From assembly GCA_027924585.1 (NCBI GenBank), contig BSBM01001444.1, forward strand, positions 2,108,001-2,172,000: 64,000 bases of DNA, read 5' to 3'. The stretch comes from Larix kaempferi. Its lineage: Eukaryota > Streptophyta > Pinopsida > Pinales > Pinaceae. The translations under genes were made by a program, and so were the position numbers. This document shows, in pieces, positions 35,193 through 47,400 of this stretch; position 1 is the stretch's first letter; the number at the start of each line of letters is the position of its first letter. Under the pieces are notes generated by a model. The model was not told where the DNA came from. It was given only the letters and a program-made list of their open reading frames with translations, and ran no database searches.

Positions 35193-36512
35193 CTCACTCT
35201 CAACAAGGAAGGTATTCTTCGAAAACTGTATTATAATATTATTCTTTCTTTGGTCAACCTATGAGGTGATGCCCCATGTAGCTACTACTCCAACACTACC
35301 TCTTAGCCATGCAGGTATTATCAGCATTATCATACTAAAACACATCTCGATATCATGTGTACATCACAGTTATCTCTAACATCTCTATATCACAACGAAG
35401 GTCTTACAACACAATCACAGTTAGTTGAGAAGTGTCAACAAATCAATCTTCATGCATCAGCTCAAGAACTCTGCACAGTCCATCGGAGAGTCTATCATGC
35501 ATCAATACAATATGCTCAGCTCAACCCAGTACATCGGGTGCGTAAATCCTCAACACTCCCGCTTACCTAGAGAGGTATCTTAACGTCGAAACACATCTTG
35601 TTATCAAAAGAGGGTCCACTCCACCAAAGGGAATAAGCACGTTCCACAAAGGAACAATCCCACAATGGGACACACTCCACAAAGGAATAGAATAACAATT
35701 ATGAATGGAGTTTATTCACCACTCCAAGTTGGCCACCCAGAAGATGATCCCATGAATAACAAAACACCCTGTATAAATCTACAACACACATCAACTCCTA
35801 TTTTGATGAGCTGGAGATGAATCCCACGAATGACAAACACCCTGTAGAAATCTGCAACGCAATGAGACTGAGGCGCCCTCGAGAAACCACATACTCCTCC
35901 AACCTTCATGCTGGCCGAGACATGGCACTGGAATTTGTTCAGGCAGTTCAAATCTTATGCAAGCAGCTAGCAAACAAGTTTGAATATTGATACATATGCA
36001 TAATAAAATAAAACCTTGAACTGAAAGCAATAACAAGCAGGTAATATCTGGCCACACGTTTGGATGAAGTGTTCCCACATGTCCTAGAGGTAATTATCTT
36101 CCCACAGGAGGCTTGTAGCGCAGTCCAGCGAGTAAATGCAACCATGTAGTAAATCATAGATACTAAGTGTGGGTTCCAGGAATCTATCGTGCAGGTAGAG
36201 GACCACCGAGAGCACAGAAAAAGTAGGGAATCCGAAGCATGATAGAAAAAAGGTAAACTTGTAGTTGTTTGACCTGAAGATGAATCCCATGAATGATAAA
36301 CACCCTGTAGAAATCCGCAACGCAATCTAATCAAGGCGATCTCTAGAAACCCTACTCTCCTCTAAATTGCATGTTGGGCAGAACCTGACAATGGAAGGTC
36401 ATTAGACACTCCAAATCCTAAGCTGAGTTCAGCCTTGGACTTGTTAATATTTATAGTAGCATTACCAGTATCACTAAAAGGATGGCAAAGCACAGAAACA
36501 AAATGAGTTTCG
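35193..36512 (-). repeat. Transition monomer: type-1-like upstream part fused to type-2 body
   Basis: 35193-35690 is the LTR-upstream part with the usual CAACACTMCC motifs. From about 35690 (GGAATAGAATAACAATTATG) the sequence is the type-2 body, absent from the first 34 kb. That body contains a ~150-bp module in two diverged direct copies, beginning GAGATGAATCCCACGAATGA near 35815 and GAAGATGAATCCCATGAATG near 36280, plus a shorter third piece near 35740. Minus-strand frames of 60-130 codons here recur in later bodies but show no known domain. Confidence 0.8.
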
Positions 36513-36702
36513 AGCTCGTTTAAACCATGATGATAAGAACAATCATATCCCAACCAGAGACAAAGCTATTTGTCTCCCCCGAGCTCAGACCTTCCAATAG
36601 AGAATGATGTACATCCGGATAGTAGTAGCGCAAACCCAAGAAAACAAGGGAGAATCTTCTCCAATAGTGGAGAACCCCAAAAGACCAGTCTCTTAACTGA
36701 AG
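36513..36702 (-). mobile_element. Truncated LTR-like stub (R-U5 side)
   Basis: Matches the TATA-proximal and downstream part of the LTR-like segment from GAGCTCG to TTAACTGAAGT, then breaks at about 36702 into AAACGTCCATCGGCTCAAGAAC from the upstream part. TATA and U3 are deleted. Confidence 0.7.
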
Positions 36703-38353
36703 TCAAACGTCCATCGGCTCAAGAACTCTGTACAGTCCATCGGAGAGTCTATCATGCATCAATACAATGTGCTCATATCAACCCAGTCCGTCAAGGACCT
36801 ACATCATCAACACTCCCTCTTAGCTAGAGAGGTATCATCACGTCGGAACACATCTTGTTATCATAAGCGGGTCCATTCCAACACAGGGAATAAGCACGTT
36901 CCACAAAGGAACCATCCCACAATGGGACACACTCCACAAAGAAATAGAATAACAATTATGAATAGAGTTTATTCACCACTCCTAGTTGGCCACCCTGAAG
37001 ATGATCCCATGAATAACAAACACCCTGTATAAATCTACAACACACATCAACTCCTATTTGGATGACCTGAAGATGAATCCAACGAATGACAAACATCCTG
37101 TAGTAATCCGCAACATGATGAGACCGAGGCGCCCTCGAGAAACCTTATACTCCTCCAACCTTCATGCTGGCCGAGACATGCCACTGGAAGTTGTTCAGGC
37201 AGTCCAAATCCTAAGCAAGCAAATAGCAAACAAGTTGGAAGATTGATATATATGCAAATTAAAATAAAACCTTGAACTGAAAGCAATAACAAGTAGATAA
37301 TATCTGGCCACACGTTTGGATGAAGTGTTCCCACATGTCCTAGAGGTAGTTATCTTCCCACAGGAGGCTTGCAACGCAGTCCAGCGAATAAATGCAACTA
37401 TGTAGTAAATCATAGATACTAAGTGTGGGTTGCAGGAATCTATCGTGCAGGTAGAGGACCACCGATAGCAAAGAGAAAGCAGGGAGTCCGAAGCATAATA
37501 GAAAAAAGATAAACCCGTAGTTGTCTGACCTGAAGATGAATACCATGAATGATAAACACCCTATAGAAATTTGCAACACAATCTAAGCGAGGCGCTCTAT
37601 AGAAACCCTACTCTCCTCTAAACTGCATGTTGGGCAGAACCTGACAATGGAAGTTGATCAGGCTCTCCAAATCCTAAGCTGAGTTGAGCCTTGACCTTGT
37701 TAATGTTTATAGCAACATAACCAGGATCACCAAAAGAATGGCAAAGCACAGAAACAAAATGACTGTCGAGCTCCTTTAAACCATGATGATAAGAACAATC
37801 ATCTCCCAACCATAGACAAAGCTATTTGTCTCCACCGAGCTCAGACCTTCTAATAGATAACGATGTACATCCGGATAGTAGTAGCGCAAACAAGAAAACA
37901 AGGGAGAAACTTCTAAAATAGTGGAGAACCCCAAAAAACCAGTCTCTTAACTGAAGTAGTGAACCTCTTATGGCTAGAGCGAACTTGCTTGAGTGAATGA
38001 CCAAATGAGAGGTCGAACTCTCTATTTATACACATCAAAGGGTGACTTTTTTCCTAACTGGGCCAACCTAACATTCCCTAACTGCGCCAACCTGACTGGG
38101 GCAGTTTTGCCCATATTTTGGGACAAATTGCCCACTGTTTTGGGGGATTTTACCCGCTAGGACGACTTGTCTTAGGGGAATACAAAAAATTACGTTTACT
38201 AAATCTTTTCGTTGTGATTTCACCCCTAGCTTTACATTGATACTTTCAAGTGTATTACATGATCAAATACATTGACATCTTGTCCCATAGGAGGTCCAAT
38301 AACAAGATGAAATAACAATAACAATAACTTCTGAAGTTGCACTAATTCCAACA
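36703..38353 (-). repeat. Type-2 monomer with deleted left part, LTR-like 37768-38353
   Basis: Upstream part remnant 36703-36965, type-2 body 36966-37767 and LTR-like segment 37768-38353 with intact TATA (38022-38030) and minus-strand start TGTTGGAATTAGTGCA at 38353. The primer-site-like sequence and the last ~45 bp of the type-1 LTR are missing: after AGTGATCCT the minus strand continues GGTTATGC-like body sequence. Confidence 0.75.
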
Positions 38354-39415
38354 CTCCCTCTCAACAAGGAAGGTATTCTTCGAACACTGTATTCTAATCT
38401 TATCCTTTCTTTGGTCGACCTATGAGGTGATGCCCCATGCAGCTACGAACCCAACACTCCCTCTTGGCCAAGGACGTATCATCAGCATTTTCATACTGAA
38501 ACACATCTCGATATCATATGTACATCAGAGTTATATCTAACCTCTCTATATCATAACGAAGGTCTTGCAACGCAATCACAGTTAGTCGAGAAGTGTCAAC
38601 AAATCAATCTTCATGCATCTGATCAATCAAGTCCATCGGAGAAATGAAAATGAATCCCACGAATGACAAACATCATCTAGAAATCCGCAAAGCAATGAGA
38701 CCGACGCGCCCTCGAGAAACCATATACACCTACAACCTTCATGCTGGCCGAGACATGGCACTGGAAGTTGTTCAAGCAGTTCAAATCCTAAGCAAGCAAC
38801 TAGCAAACAAGCCGGAAGATTGATATATATGCAAAATAAAATAAAACCTTGAACTGAAAGCAATAACAAGCAGGTAATATCTGGCCACACGTTTGGATGA
38901 AGTGTTCCCACAAGTCCTAGAGGTAGTTATCTTCCCACAGGAGGCTTGCAACGCAGTCCAGCGAGTAAATGCAACTTTGTAGTAAATCATAGATACTAAG
39001 TGTGGGTTGCAGGAATCTATCGTGCAGGTAGAGAACCACCGATAGCAGAGAAAAAGGAGGGAATCCGAAGCAAAATAGAAAAAAGATAAACTCGTTGTTG
39101 TCTTACCTAAGATGAATCCCATGAATGATAAACACCGTATAGAAATCCGCAACGCAATCTAAGCGAGGCGCTCCCTAGAAACCCTACTCTCCTCTAAACT
39201 ACATGTTGGGCAGAACCTGACAATGGAAGTTCACCAGGCTCTCCAAATCCTAAGCTGAGTTGACCCTTGACCTTGTTAATGTTTATAGCAGCATAACCAG
39301 GATCACTAAAAGAATCGCAAAGCACAGAAAAAAAATGACTGTCGAGCTCGTTTAAACCATGATGATAAGAACAATCATCTCCCAACCATAGACAAAGCTA
39401 TTTGTCTCCCCCGAG
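38354..39415 (-). repeat. Type-2 monomer, internally deleted
   Basis: Short upstream part to about 38640, where GTCCATCGGAGAA joins ATGAAAATGAATCCC of the body, losing several hundred bases. The body runs to about 39343. An LTR stub follows to about 39415, ending in TCTCCCCCGAG joined to TTGAGAGGGCCC. Confidence 0.72.
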
Positions 39416-40904
39416 TTGAGAGGGCCCATTCCAACAAAAGGAATAAGCACGTTCCACAAAGGAACCATCCCACAATGGGACACACTTCACAAAGGAATTG
39501 AATAACAATTATGAATGGAATTTATTCACAACTCCTAGTTGGCAAAATTGAAGATGATCACATGAATAACAAACACCCTGTATAAATCTACAACACACAT
39601 CAACTCCTATTTGGATGACCCGAAGATGAATCCCACGAATGACAAACATCCTGTAGAAATCCACAACGCGATGAGAACGAGGCGCCCTCGAGAAACCATA
39701 TACTCCTCCAACCTTCATGCTGGCCAGACATGGCACTGGAAGTTGTTCAGGCAATCCAAATCCTAAGAAAGAACCTAGCAAATAAGTTGGAAGATTTATA
39801 TATATGCAAAATAAAATAAAACCTCGAACTAAAAGCAATAACAAGCAGGTAATATCTATCCACACGTTTGGATGAAGTGTTCCCACATGTCCTAGAGGTA
39901 GTTATCTTCCCCAAGAAGCTTGCAACAAAGTCCAGCGATTAAATGCAACTATGTAGTGAATCATAGATACTAAGTGTGGGTTGCAAGAATCTATCGTGCA
40001 GGTAGAGGACCACCAAGAGCAGAGAAAAAGGAGGGAATCCGAAGCACAATAGAAAAAAGGTAAACTCGTAGTTGTCTGACCTGAAGATGAATCCCATGAA
40101 TGATTAACACCCTGTAGAAATCCGCAATGCAATCTAATCGAGGAGCTCTCTAGTAACCCTACTCTCCTCTAAACTGCATGTTGGGCAGAACCTGACAGTG
40201 GAAGTTCATTAGGCTCTTAAAATCCTAAGTTGAGCTAAGCCTTGACCTTGTTAATGTTTATAGCAGCATAACCTGGATCACTAAAAGAATGGCAAAGCAC
40301 AGAAACAAAATGAGTGTCGAGCTCGTTTAAACCATAACGATAACAACAATCAACTCCCAACCATAGACAAAGCTATTTGTCTCCCCCAAGCTCAGACCTT
40401 TTAATAGAAATCGATGTACATCCGGATAGTAGTAACGCAAACCCAAGAAAGCAATGGAGAAACTTCTCCAATAGTGGAGAACGCCAAAAAACCAGTCTCT
40501 AACTAAAGTAGCGAACTTCTCTTGGCTAGAGCGAACTTGCTTGAGTGAATCACCAAATGAGAGGTCGAACTCTCAATTTATACACATCAAAGGGTGAGGT
40601 TCTTCCTGACTGGGATGACCTAACTTTCCCTAATTGCGCCTACCTAACTGGGGAAGTTCTGCCAATTGTTTGGGACAAATTGCCCACTATTTTGGGGGAG
40701 TTTACCCACTGGACAAACTTGTCTTGGGGGAATACAAAAAATTACGTTTACTAAATCTTTTCTTTGCGATTTCACCCTTAGGTTTACATTGATTCTTTCA
40801 AGTGTTTTACATGATCAAATACATTGGCATCCTGTCCCATAGAAGGTACAATAACAAGATGAAATACAATAACAATAAATTTTGAAGTTGCACTATTTCC
40901 AACA
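39416..40904 (-). repeat. Type-2 monomer, upstream part mostly lost, LTR-like 40318-40904
   Basis: A ~95-bp remnant of the upstream part, then the body to about 40317, then a full LTR-like segment. Its TATA is degenerate (plus strand CTCAATTTATA near 40573) and the start TGTTGGAAATAGTGCA is at 40904. Confidence 0.74.
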
Positions 40905-42876
40905 CTCCCTCTCAACAAGGAAGGTATTCCTCGAACACGGTATTCTAATCTTATTCCTTCTTTGGTCGTCCTATGAGGTAATGCCCCACGCAGCTACTAC
41001 TCCAACACTCCCTCTTGGCCATGGAGGTATCATCAGCATTATCATACTGAAACACATCTCGATATCATATGTACATCAAAGTTATCTCTAACCTATCTAT
41101 ATCATAAGGAAATACAACACAATAACAGTTAGTCGAGAAGTGTCAACAAATCAACCTCCATGCATCTACTCAATCCAGTCCATCGGAGAACATGCACTAG
41201 CTCCACGACTCTGCACTATCCATAGGTGAGTCACACCTGCATCAGCTCAAGAACTCTGCACAGTCCATAGAAGAGTCTATCATGCATCAATACAATGTAA
41301 CATCAGGTGCCTACATCAGGTGCCTACATCATCAACACTCCCTCTTAGCTAGAGAGGTAACATCACGTCGGACACATCTTGTTATCATAAGAGGGTCCAT
41401 TCAAAAACAGGGAATAAGCACGTTCCACAAAGGAAGCATCCCACAATGGGACACACTCCACAAAGGAATAGAATAACAATTATGAATGGAGTTTATTCGC
41501 CATTCCTAGTTGGCAACCTGAAGATGATACCATGAATAACAAACGCCCTGTATAAATCTACAACACACATCAACTCCTATTTGGATGACCTGAAGATGAA
41601 TCCCACGAATGACAAACATCCTGTAGAAATACTTAACATAATGAGACCGAGGTGCCCTGGAGAAACCATATACTCCTCCAACCTTCATGTCGGCCAAGAC
41701 ATGGCACTCGAAGTTGTTCAAGCAATCCAAATCCTAAGCAAGGATCTAGCAAACAAGCTGGAAGATTGATATATATGCAAAAAAAAATATAACCTTGAAC
41801 TGAAAGCAATAACAAGCAGGTAATATCTGGCCACACATTCGGATGAAGTGTTCCCACATGTCCTAGAGGTAGTTATCTTCCCACAGGAGGCTTGCAACGG
41901 AGTACAACGATTAAATAAAACTATGTAGTAAATCATAGATACTAAGTGTGGGTTGCAGGAATCTATCGTGCAGGTATAGGACCACCGAGAGCAGAGAAAA
42001 AGAAGGGAATCCGAAGCACAATAGAAAAAAGGTAAACTCGTAGTTCTCTGACATGAAGATGAATCCCATGAATCATAAACACCCTGTAGAAATCCACAAT
42101 GCAATCTAATCGTGGTGCTCTCTAGAAACTCTACTCTCCTCTAAACTGCATGTTGGGCAGAACCTGACAATGGAAGTTGATCAGACTCTCCAAATCCTAA
42201 GCTGAGTTGAGCCTTGACCTAGATAATGTTTATACCAGCATAACCAGGATCACTAAAAGAATGGCAAAGCACAGAAACAAAATGAGTGTCAAGCTCGTTT
42301 AAACTATGATGATAAGAACAATCATCTCCCAACCATAGACAAAGCTATTTGTCTCCCTCGAGCTCAAACCTTCTAATAGAGAACGATGTACATCCGGATA
42401 GTAGTAGCGCAAAACGAAGTAAACAAGGGAGAAACTTCTCCAATAGTGGAGAACCCCAAAAAATCGGTCTCTTAGCTGAGGTAGCAACCTCTCTTGGCTA
42501 GAGAGAACTTGCTTGAGTGAATGACCAAATGAGAGGTCGAACTCCCAATTTATACACAACAAAGGGTGACTTTTTTCCTGACTGGGCCGACCTAACATTC
42601 ATTAACTGCGTCGACCTAACTGGGGCAATTCTACCCATTGTTTGGGGCAAATTGCCCACTTTTTGGGGGGAGTTTACCCGCTGGGCCAACTTGTCTTGCT
42701 GGAATACAAAAAATTACGTTTACTAAATCTTTTCTTTGTGATTTCAACCCTAGGTTTACATTGATTCTTTCAACTGTTTTACATCATCAAATACATCGAC
42801 ATCCTGTCCCATAGGAGGTACATTAACAAGATGAAATTAAATAACAATAACTTCTAAAGTTGCACTATTTCCAACA
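40905..42876 (-). repeat. Complete type-2 monomer (1972 bp)
   Basis: The cleanest full type-2 unit: upstream part 40905-41480, body about 41481-42290, LTR-like segment about 42291-42876. Near 41296 a 13-bp word (ACATCAGGTGCCT) is doubled. The TATA position reads CCCAATTTATA on the plus strand (about 42543), so the promoter motif is altered. Confidence 0.78.
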
Positions 42877-44400
42877 CTCCCTCTCAACAAGGAAGGTATT
42901 CTTCGAACACTGTATTCTAATCTTATTCTTTCTTTGGTAGACCTATGAGATGATGCCCCATGCAGCTACTACCCCAACAGTCCCTCTTGGCCATGGAGGT
43001 ATCATCAGCATTATCATACTGAACCACATCTCGATATCATATGTACATCACAGATATCTCTAACCTCTCTATATCATAAGGAAGGTCTTGCAACACAATC
43101 ACAGTTAGTGGAGAAGTGTCAACAAATCAATCTTCATGCATCTGCTCAATCCAGTCCATCGGAGAACATGCACTAGCTCCACGACTCTGCACTATCCATA
43201 GGTGAGTCACACGTGCATCAGCTCAAGAACTCTGCACAGTACATCGGAGAGTCTATCATGCATCAATACAATGTGCTCAGCTCAACCCAATTCATCGGGT
43301 GCCTACATCATCAACACTCCCTCCTAGCTAGAGAGGTAACATCACGTCAGAACACATCTTGTTATCATAAGAGGGTCCATTCAAACACAGGGAATAAGCA
43401 CGTTCCACAAAGGAACCATCCCGCAATGGGACACACTCCACAAAGGAATAGAATAACAATTATGAATGGAGTTTATTCACCACTGCTAGTTGGCCAACCT
43501 GAAGATGATCCCATGAATAACAAACGCCCTGTATAAATCTACAACACACATCAACTCCTATTTGGATGACCTGAAGATGAATCCCACGAATGACAGACAT
43601 CCTGTAGAAATCTGCAACGCGATGAGACCGAGGCGCCCTCGAGAAACCATATACTCCTCCAACCTTCATGCCGGCCAAGACATGGCACTTGAAGTTGTTC
43701 AGGCAGTCGAAATCCTAAGCAAGGAACTAGCAAACAAGTTGGAAGATTGATATATATGCAAAAAAAAATATAACCTTGAACTGAAAGCAATAACAAGCAG
43801 GTAATATCTGGCCACACGTTCGGATGAAGTGTTCCCACATGTCCTAGAGGTAGTTATCTTCCCACAGGACGCTTGCAACGGAGTCCAGCGATTAAATTCA
43901 ACTATGTAGTAAATCATAGATACTAAGTGTGGGTTGCAGGAATCTATCGTGCAGGTACAGTACCACCGAGAGACGAGAAAAACAAGGGAATCCGAAGCAC
44001 AATAGAAAAAAGGTAAACTCGTAGTTGTCTGACCTGAAGATGAATCCCATGAATGATAAACACCGTGTAGAAATGCGCAATGCAATCTAATCCAGGCGCT
44101 CTCTAGAAACCCTACTCTCCTCTAAACTGCATGTTGGGCAGAACCTGACAATGGAAGTTGATCAGGCTCTCTAATGCCTAAGCTGAGTTGAGCCTTGACC
44201 TTGTTAATGTTTATAGCAGCATAACCAGGATCACTAAAAGAATGGCAAAGCACAGAAACAAAATGACTGTCGAGCTCGTTTAAACCATGATGATAAGAAT
44301 AATCATCTCCCAACCATAGACAAAGCTATTTGTCTCCCCCGAGCTCAGACCTTCTAATAGAGAACGATGTACATCCGGATAGTAGTAGCGCAAACCTAAG
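42877..44400 (-). repeat. Type-2 monomer leading into the 4.8-kb array
   Basis: Upstream part 42877-43455, body to about 44275, then an LTR stub that breaks at about 44418. The body is nearly identical to those inside the adjacent array (for example the minus-strand frame 43699-44085), so this monomer probably belongs to the array's source family. Confidence 0.76.
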
Positions 44401-47400
44401 AAAACATGGGAGAAACTTCTCAACAAGGAAGGTATTCTTCGAACACTGTATTCAGACAGTCCAAATCCTAAGCAAGCAACTAGCAAACAAGTTGGAAGAT
44501 TGACACATATGCAAAATAAAATAAAACCTTGAACTCAAAGCAATAACAAGCAGGTAATATCTGGCCACATGTTTGGATGAAGTGTTCCCACATGTCCTAG
44601 AGGTAGTTATCATCCCACAGGAGGCTTGCAACGCAGTCCAGCGAGTAAATGCAACTATGTAGTAAATCATAGATACTAAGTGTGGGTTGCAGGAATCTAT
44701 CGTGCAGGTAGAGGACCACCGAGAGAAGAGAAAATGGAGGGAATCCGAATCACAATAGAAAAAAGGTAAACTCATAGTTGTCTGACCTGAAGATGAATCC
44801 CATGAATGATAAACAACCTGTAGAAATCCGCAACGCAATCTAATCGAGGCGCTCTCTAGAAACCCTACTCTCCTCTAAATTGCATGTTGAGCAGAACCTA
44901 ACAATGGAATTTGATCAGGCTCTCTAATGCTTAAGCTGAGTTGAGCCTTGACCTTGTTAATGTTTATAGCAGCATAACCAGGATCACTAAAAGAATGGCA
45001 AAGCACAGAAACAAAATGACTGTCGACCTCGTTTAAACCATGATGATAAGAACAATCAACTCCCAACCATAGACAAAGCTATTTGTCTCCCCCGAGCTCA
45101 GACCTTCTAATAGATAACGATGTACATCCGGATAGTAGTAGCACAAAACCAGGAAAACAAGGGAGAAACTTATCCAATAGCGGAGAACCCCAAAAAATGA
45201 ATCTCTTCACTGAAGTAGCGAACCTCTCTCAGCTAGAGGGAACTTGCTTGAGTGAATGACCAAATGAGTGGTCGAACTCTCTATTTACACACATCAAAGG
45301 GTGACTTTTTTCCTGACTGGGCCAACCTAACTTTCCCTAACTGCGTCGACTTGACTGGGGCATTTCTGCCCATTTTTGGGGACAAATTGCCCACTGTTTT
45401 GGGGGAGTTTACCCACTGGGCCGACTTGTCTTGGGCTTTACATTGATACTTTCAAGTGTTTTACATGATCAAATACATTGACATCCTGTCCCATAGGAGG
45501 TACAATAACAAGATGAAATAACAATAACAATAACTTCTGAGTTGCACTAATTCCAACACTGCCTCTCAACAAGGAAGGTATTCTTCGAACACTGCATTCT
45601 AATCTTATTCTTTCTTTCGTCGACCTATGAGGTGATGCCCCATGCAGCTACTACCCCAACACTCCCTCTTGCCCAAGGTGGTATCATCAGCATTATCATA
45701 CTGAAACACATCTCGATATCATATGTACATCAAAGTTATCTCTAACCTCTCTATATCATAAGGAAGGTCTTGCAACACAATCACAGTTAGTCGAGAAGTG
45801 TCAACAAGTCAATCTTCATGCATCTGCTCAATCCAGTCCATCGGAGAACATGCACTAGCTCCACGACTCTGCACTATCCATAGGTGAGTCACACGTGCAT
45901 CAGCTCAAGAACTCTGCACAGTACATCGGAGAGTCTATCATGCATCAATACAATGTGCTCAGCTCAACACAATTCATCGGGTGCCTACATCATCAACACT
46001 CCCTCCTAGCTAGAGAGGTATCATCGCGTCGGAACACATCTTGTTATCATAAGAGGGTCCATTCAAACACAGGGAATAAGCACGTTCCACAAAGGAACCA
46101 TCCCGCAATGGGACACACTCCACAAAGGAATAGAATAACAATTATGAATGGAGTTTATTCACCACTGCTAGTTGACCAACCTGAAGATGATACCATGAAT
46201 AAGAAACGCCCTGTATAAATCTGCAACACACATCAACTCCTATTGGATGACCTGAAGATGAATCCCACGAATGACAGACATCCTGTAGAAATCCGCAACG
46301 CGATGAGACCGAGGCGCCCTCGAGAAACCATATACTCCTCCAACCTTCATGCCGGCCAAGACATGGCACTTGAAGTTGCTCAGGCAGTCGAAATCCTAAG
46401 CAAGGAACTAGCAAACAAGTTGGAAGATTGATATATATGCAAAAAAATATATAACCTTGAAATGAAAGCAATAACAAGCAGGTAATATCTAGCCACACGT
46501 TCGGATGAAGTGTTCCCACATGTCCTAGAGGTAGTTATCTTCCCACAGAAGGCTTGCAACGGAGTCCAGCGATTAAATTCAACTATGTAGTAAATCATAG
46601 ATACTAAGTGTGGGTTGCAGGAATCTATCGTGCAGGTACAGTACCACCGAGAGGCGAGAAAAAGAAGGGAATCCAAAGCACAATAGAAAAAAGGTAAACT
46701 CGTAGTTGTCTGACCTGAAGATGAATCCCATGAATGATAAACACCCTGTAGAAATGCGCAACGCAATCTAATCCAGGCGCTCTCTAGAAACCCTACTCTC
46801 CTCTAAACTACATGTTGGGCAGAACCTGACAATGGAAGTTGATCAGGCTCTCCAAATCCTAAGCTGAGTTGAGCCTTGACCTTGTTAATGTTTACAGCAG
46901 CATAACCAGGATCACTAAAAGAATGGCAAAGCTCAAAAACAAAATCTGGTGAGGAGGTAACCTCTCAAGAGTATCAAAAGGGCTGGTTGCTCTTCTATGC
47001 ACACCTTGAAGAACACTAGAATGGAAGGTATGGCCTGAGGGACTGTGTATTAGTGAAGGGAATACTTCCTCGTGCCAAATGTGTAGGTATTGTGGGGACC
47101 AAGCTAGGTAGATCTTGCAGAGGGTGCCCATATCTCTATGGATGATCCCACTAGCTTAGCAATTCTTCCTTCCATTGCCTAACAGCCTGATATACCCAAC
47201 TGTAGCTTGGCTTGGCTGATTTGTTGTATCTTTGGGCTACATGTGAGCCTGTTGTTCCCTGATTCCTTGTAGAGATCATGCCCAGCTCGGGGGTGGCAGT
47301 GTGTTGAGATATTGATGATCACAACTGGCCTATGGTTGGGTGGAACGTTGCAGTTGCATAGCCAGTTGCTTGGGACTACTTTGTTATAAGATAAGTATTC

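Noticed and set aside
46892-47131. Minus-strand ORF in the captured segment as a gene
   Set aside because: It is open in the copies because these are recent duplicates; it spans the capture junction in this copy and shows no known domain.
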